64,000 nucleotides of DNA, taken from positions 3,235,964-3,299,963 of the forward strand of contig NZ_KE650771.1 of NCBI RefSeq assembly GCF_000447295.1. The letters are read 5' to 3'. This document shows positions 62,067 through 64,000 of this stretch, piece after piece; the first letter of the stretch is position 1; every line of letters begins with the position of its first letter. Position numbers and translations under genes: made by a program. The notes under the pieces are model-generated. The model did not search any database, was not told the origin of the DNA, and saw nothing but the letters and a program-made list of their open reading frames with translations. The stretch is from Fischerella sp. PCC 9431. Its GTDB lineage: Bacteria; Cyanobacteriota; Cyanobacteriia; Cyanobacteriales; Nostocaceae.

Positions 62067-62759
62067 TTGTTTGCTGTGTACAAAGGAACTTCATTGTTAT
62101 TTAGTGTTCTCTTAATAGGAAGCATTGCTACAACAATGCCTTCAGTGACTCAGGCTCAGGTATTAGTGGTACAGCGCGAAAGCACTCAAGAAGTAAAAGA
62201 CCTGTTAGAACAAGGACGCAGACTAGTAGAGACAGGCGATTATAGTGGTGCGATCGCTGTCTACCAACAAGCAGCAAAACTAGAGCCAAAAAATCCTTCG
62301 ATCTATTCTGGCATAGGTTATTTGTATGCTTTACAAGGAAATTTTTCTGCTGCATTAATTGCTTATCGCCGGGCTGTAGCTCTTGATCCCAATAATAGTG
62401 ATTATCAATATGCTTTGGGTTATATTAGTGGCAATTTAGGTGATAATAACGGAGCCAAAAACGCTTATCGTAAAGCAATACAGATAAACCGTGGTAATGT
62501 CAATGCCTATATCGGTTTAGGCACTGTTCTAGTGCGATTGGGAGATTATACTAGTGCTCAATGGGCTTATGAAGAAGTAGTAAAACTTGCTCCCAAAAAT
62601 CCCCAGGTTTATGAGTTACGGGGAACAATGTTAAAAAAACAAGGTAAAGCCAAAGAAGCGATCGCTATTTTTAGAAAAGCGCGTGATTTATACGAACAAC
62701 AAGGTAAGTATGAAAGCGTCACTAGAATAGAAGCTACCCTACGCCAGTTAGGCGTCTAA
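62067..62759 (+). CDS. Exported TPR protein
   Basis: 230 residues from a TTG at 62067. A TTG at 62094, preceded by AAAGGAAC, is an alternative that removes nine residues, including the Lys of the signal-peptide basic region. Signal peptide about 1-30 (LLFSVLLIGSIATTMPSVTQAQ), then five TPR units (for example QGRRLVETGDYSGAIAVYQQAAKLEPKNP; YEEVVKLAPKNPQVYELRGTMLKKQGKAKEAIAIF). Periplasmic scaffold for protein-protein contacts; partner unknown. Confidence 0.85.
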   Translation: MFAVYKGTSLLFSVLLIGSIATTMPSVTQAQVLVVQRESTQEVKDLLEQGRRLVETGDYSGAIAVYQQAAKLEPKNPSIYSGIGYLYALQGNFSAALIAYRRAVALDPNNSDYQYALGYISGNLGDNNGAKNAYRKAIQINRGNVNAYIGLGTVLVRLGDYTSAQWAYEEVVKLAPKNPQVYELRGTMLKKQGKAKEAIAIFRKARDLYEQQGKYESVTRIEATLRQLGV

Positions 62760-62761
62760 AA

Positions 62762-63613
62762 TCAATCTAATTGACGTCCAGTTAGTTCTACAAAAATATC
62801 TTCTAAGTTTGAGGGACGTACCATTGTTCCTGTTTTATCTTGTAAGTTGTCTAAATAGTTGTTTGCTTCACCCAAGGTAGGAAAAAAGAGATATTCCCAA
62901 CGATCTCCTACTTGTTTCATTACCAAGCCTTCACCATGAGTGGAGCGTAATTCTTGTAAAGTTCCTAACGAAATTAACTTGCCATTATCCATAATGCCGA
63001 TGCGATCGCACAAATATTCCACTTCTTCCATATAATGGGTCGTTAGCAACATCGTCATCCCTTGCTTATTTAAATCTTTAATAATTTCCCAAAGACGCCG
63101 CCTGGTTTGCGGATCTAGTCCTACAGTTGGTTCATCTAAGAATAAAATCTGAGGTTGGTGTAACAAAGCCCTAGCAATTTGCAATCGCCGCTTCATACCT
63201 CCAGACAAAGTTTTAACTAGATCATCACGTTTGGCAGTAAGTTCCACATAATCCAGCCATTGCTTAATAAAACGTTGTCGCTGGGGATTTGGAATGTGAT
63301 GTAGTTTACCATGCAGTTCCATGTTTTCCCAGACAGTTAAATCACCATCTACACTGGTTTGCTGTAACACTACACCTATACATTGCTTTGCCTGTGAGGG
63401 TTGGCGTATCACATCATACCCAAACACCTCAATATTTCCTTCCGTCGGTTTGGTAAGCGTGGTCAACATCCGAATCGTGGTAGACTTACCCGCACCATTA
63501 GGGCCAAGTAAACCAAACATTTCTCCTGTTGCAATCTCAAAAGAAAGATGATCAACGACGGGAGCTTTGTTGTAAATTTTACAGATATTTTCGAGAGAAA
63601 CAGCAACGGTCAT
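62762..63613 (-). CDS. ABC transporter ATP-binding protein (DrrA/NatA-like)
   Basis: 283 residues. Walker A LLGPNGAGKSTTIRML, Q-loop GVVLQQTSVDGDLTVWENM, signature LSGGMKRRLQIARAL, Walker B ILFLDEPTVGLDPQTRR, and switch His in LLTTHYMEEVEYLCD. The C-terminal tail resembles DrrA-type exporters (multidrug or polysaccharide). The permease partner is not in the window; it may lie to the left on a different transcript or be encoded elsewhere. Confidence 0.93.
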   Translation of the reverse strand: MTVAVSLENICKIYNKAPVVDHLSFEIATGEMFGLLGPNGAGKSTTIRMLTTLTKPTEGNIEVFGYDVIRQPSQAKQCIGVVLQQTSVDGDLTVWENMELHGKLHHIPNPQRQRFIKQWLDYVELTAKRDDLVKTLSGGMKRRLQIARALLHQPQILFLDEPTVGLDPQTRRRLWEIIKDLNKQGMTMLLTTHYMEEVEYLCDRIGIMDNGKLISLGTLQELRSTHGEGLVMKQVGDRWEYLFFPTLGEANNYLDNLQDKTGTMVRPSNLEDIFVELTGRQLD

Positions 63614-63861
63614 CGTGAGATTTCGATCTTGCTCTAATCGCGTAAAGTTTTATTAAGACTATTCATAATTGTAGGATAAGCGATGCCTAGCGTGCAAAAG
63701 CAGGTGTTAACTTGTGAGTGACTGAGCAATTTTTCCTATTTCTCTTAACAAAGTAAAAGCTTTTTTGTCAATCATCCATAAGAGTGATTTGTATCACAGC
63801 TATTCACTGGTAAAAAATGGCAATCTAACTCTGAGGTCTAAAAACTTACTTAGGATTGAAA

Positions 63862-64000
63862 ATGGTACATATACAATCCAGGCAAAATTTACTGCATACC
63901 TTAGAAGTTGGTAAATGTCAGGCAAAGATATACGAACTAGGAAACAAACTTGGTTTTGATGTTTTTCTATATAAGGAAGGCAAAATATTCCTCAAATTTT
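63862..64000 (+). CDS. N-terminal part of an unidentified protein (truncated by window edge)
   Basis: Open from ATG 63862 to the last base, 46 codons: MVHIQSRQNLLHTLEVGKCQ then AKIYELGNKLGFDVFLYKEGK. Reading frame and codon use look normal, but no Shine-Dalgarno sequence is obvious and the fragment is too short to assign. Confidence 0.5.
   Translation, partial: MVHIQSRQNLLHTLEVGKCQAKIYELGNKLGFDVFLYKEGKIFLKF

Overview
The window looks like chromosome of a filamentous, Nostocales-type cyanobacterium. The octamer GCGATCGC (HIP1) recurs inside and between genes. There is a one-helix high-light-inducible protein (Hlip), several families otherwise typical of cyanobacteria (DUF3611, DUF5132, Uma2/DUF820), many two-component proteins, and abundant short tandem and palindromic intergenic repeats. 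No species can be named from sequence alone. Almost all genes are complete; a CDS is cut at each edge (1-69 and 63862-64000).

Layout. 0-10 kb: acetate kinase, a secreted protein, tRNA-Gly(CCC), DnaK, a SnoaL-like protein, a toxin-antitoxin-like pair, tRNA-dihydrouridine synthase with an MlaE-type permease, MazG with a DUF2227 protein, and tRNA-Val(TAC). 10-19 kb: a co-directional signalling block of three sensor kinases, two Crp/Fnr paralogues and an Rcp-like response regulator, ending in a DUF938 methyltransferase. The two Crp/Fnr genes and the response regulator each have a GTACG-N4-CGTAC palindrome upstream. Two kinases carry in-frame expansions of intergenic-type repeat DNA.

19-28 kb is the mobile region. 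An IscB (RuvC/HNH, Cas9-ancestor) gene has its presumed omega-RNA upstream and lies between two 34-nt hairpins that differ by compensatory changes. TrhO follows, then an apparent orphan TnpB-type omega-RNA end without a tnpB, a VOC-like protein, ClpB, a 42-bp tandem repeat, and an intact TnpB with its own omega-RNA end, followed by a 238-bp tandem duplication of nested palindromes. 28-42 kb: GlgX, a T/P-repeat secreted protein, a BrkB-family membrane protein, a transketolase-like enzyme, a DUF3611 protein, a 963-residue membrane-anchored alpha/beta-hydrolase-like protein with a multi-TM partner, and a second Uma2 protein.

42-47 kb holds a probable iron module: two-domain multicopper oxidase, periplasmic lipoprotein, ferritin-like protein and FTR1 permease, which suggests oxidation-coupled iron import and storage. 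47-56 kb contains two Ca-ATPase-type P-type ATPases flanking DUF5132 and RecF. The first has lost both the phosphorylated Asp and the TGE glutamate and is a candidate pseudo-ATPase; the second is intact. 56-64 kb: a beta-propeller/transglutaminase protein, Hlip with a possible HLR1 site, alanine dehydrogenase, a SpoIID-like protein, a YbjQ protein, a TPR protein and an ABC ATPase.

The most interesting items are the IscB element with covarying terminal hairpins, the orphan omega-RNA-like relic, the doubly substituted P-type ATPase, and the palindrome shared by the Crp/Fnr and response-regulator genes.
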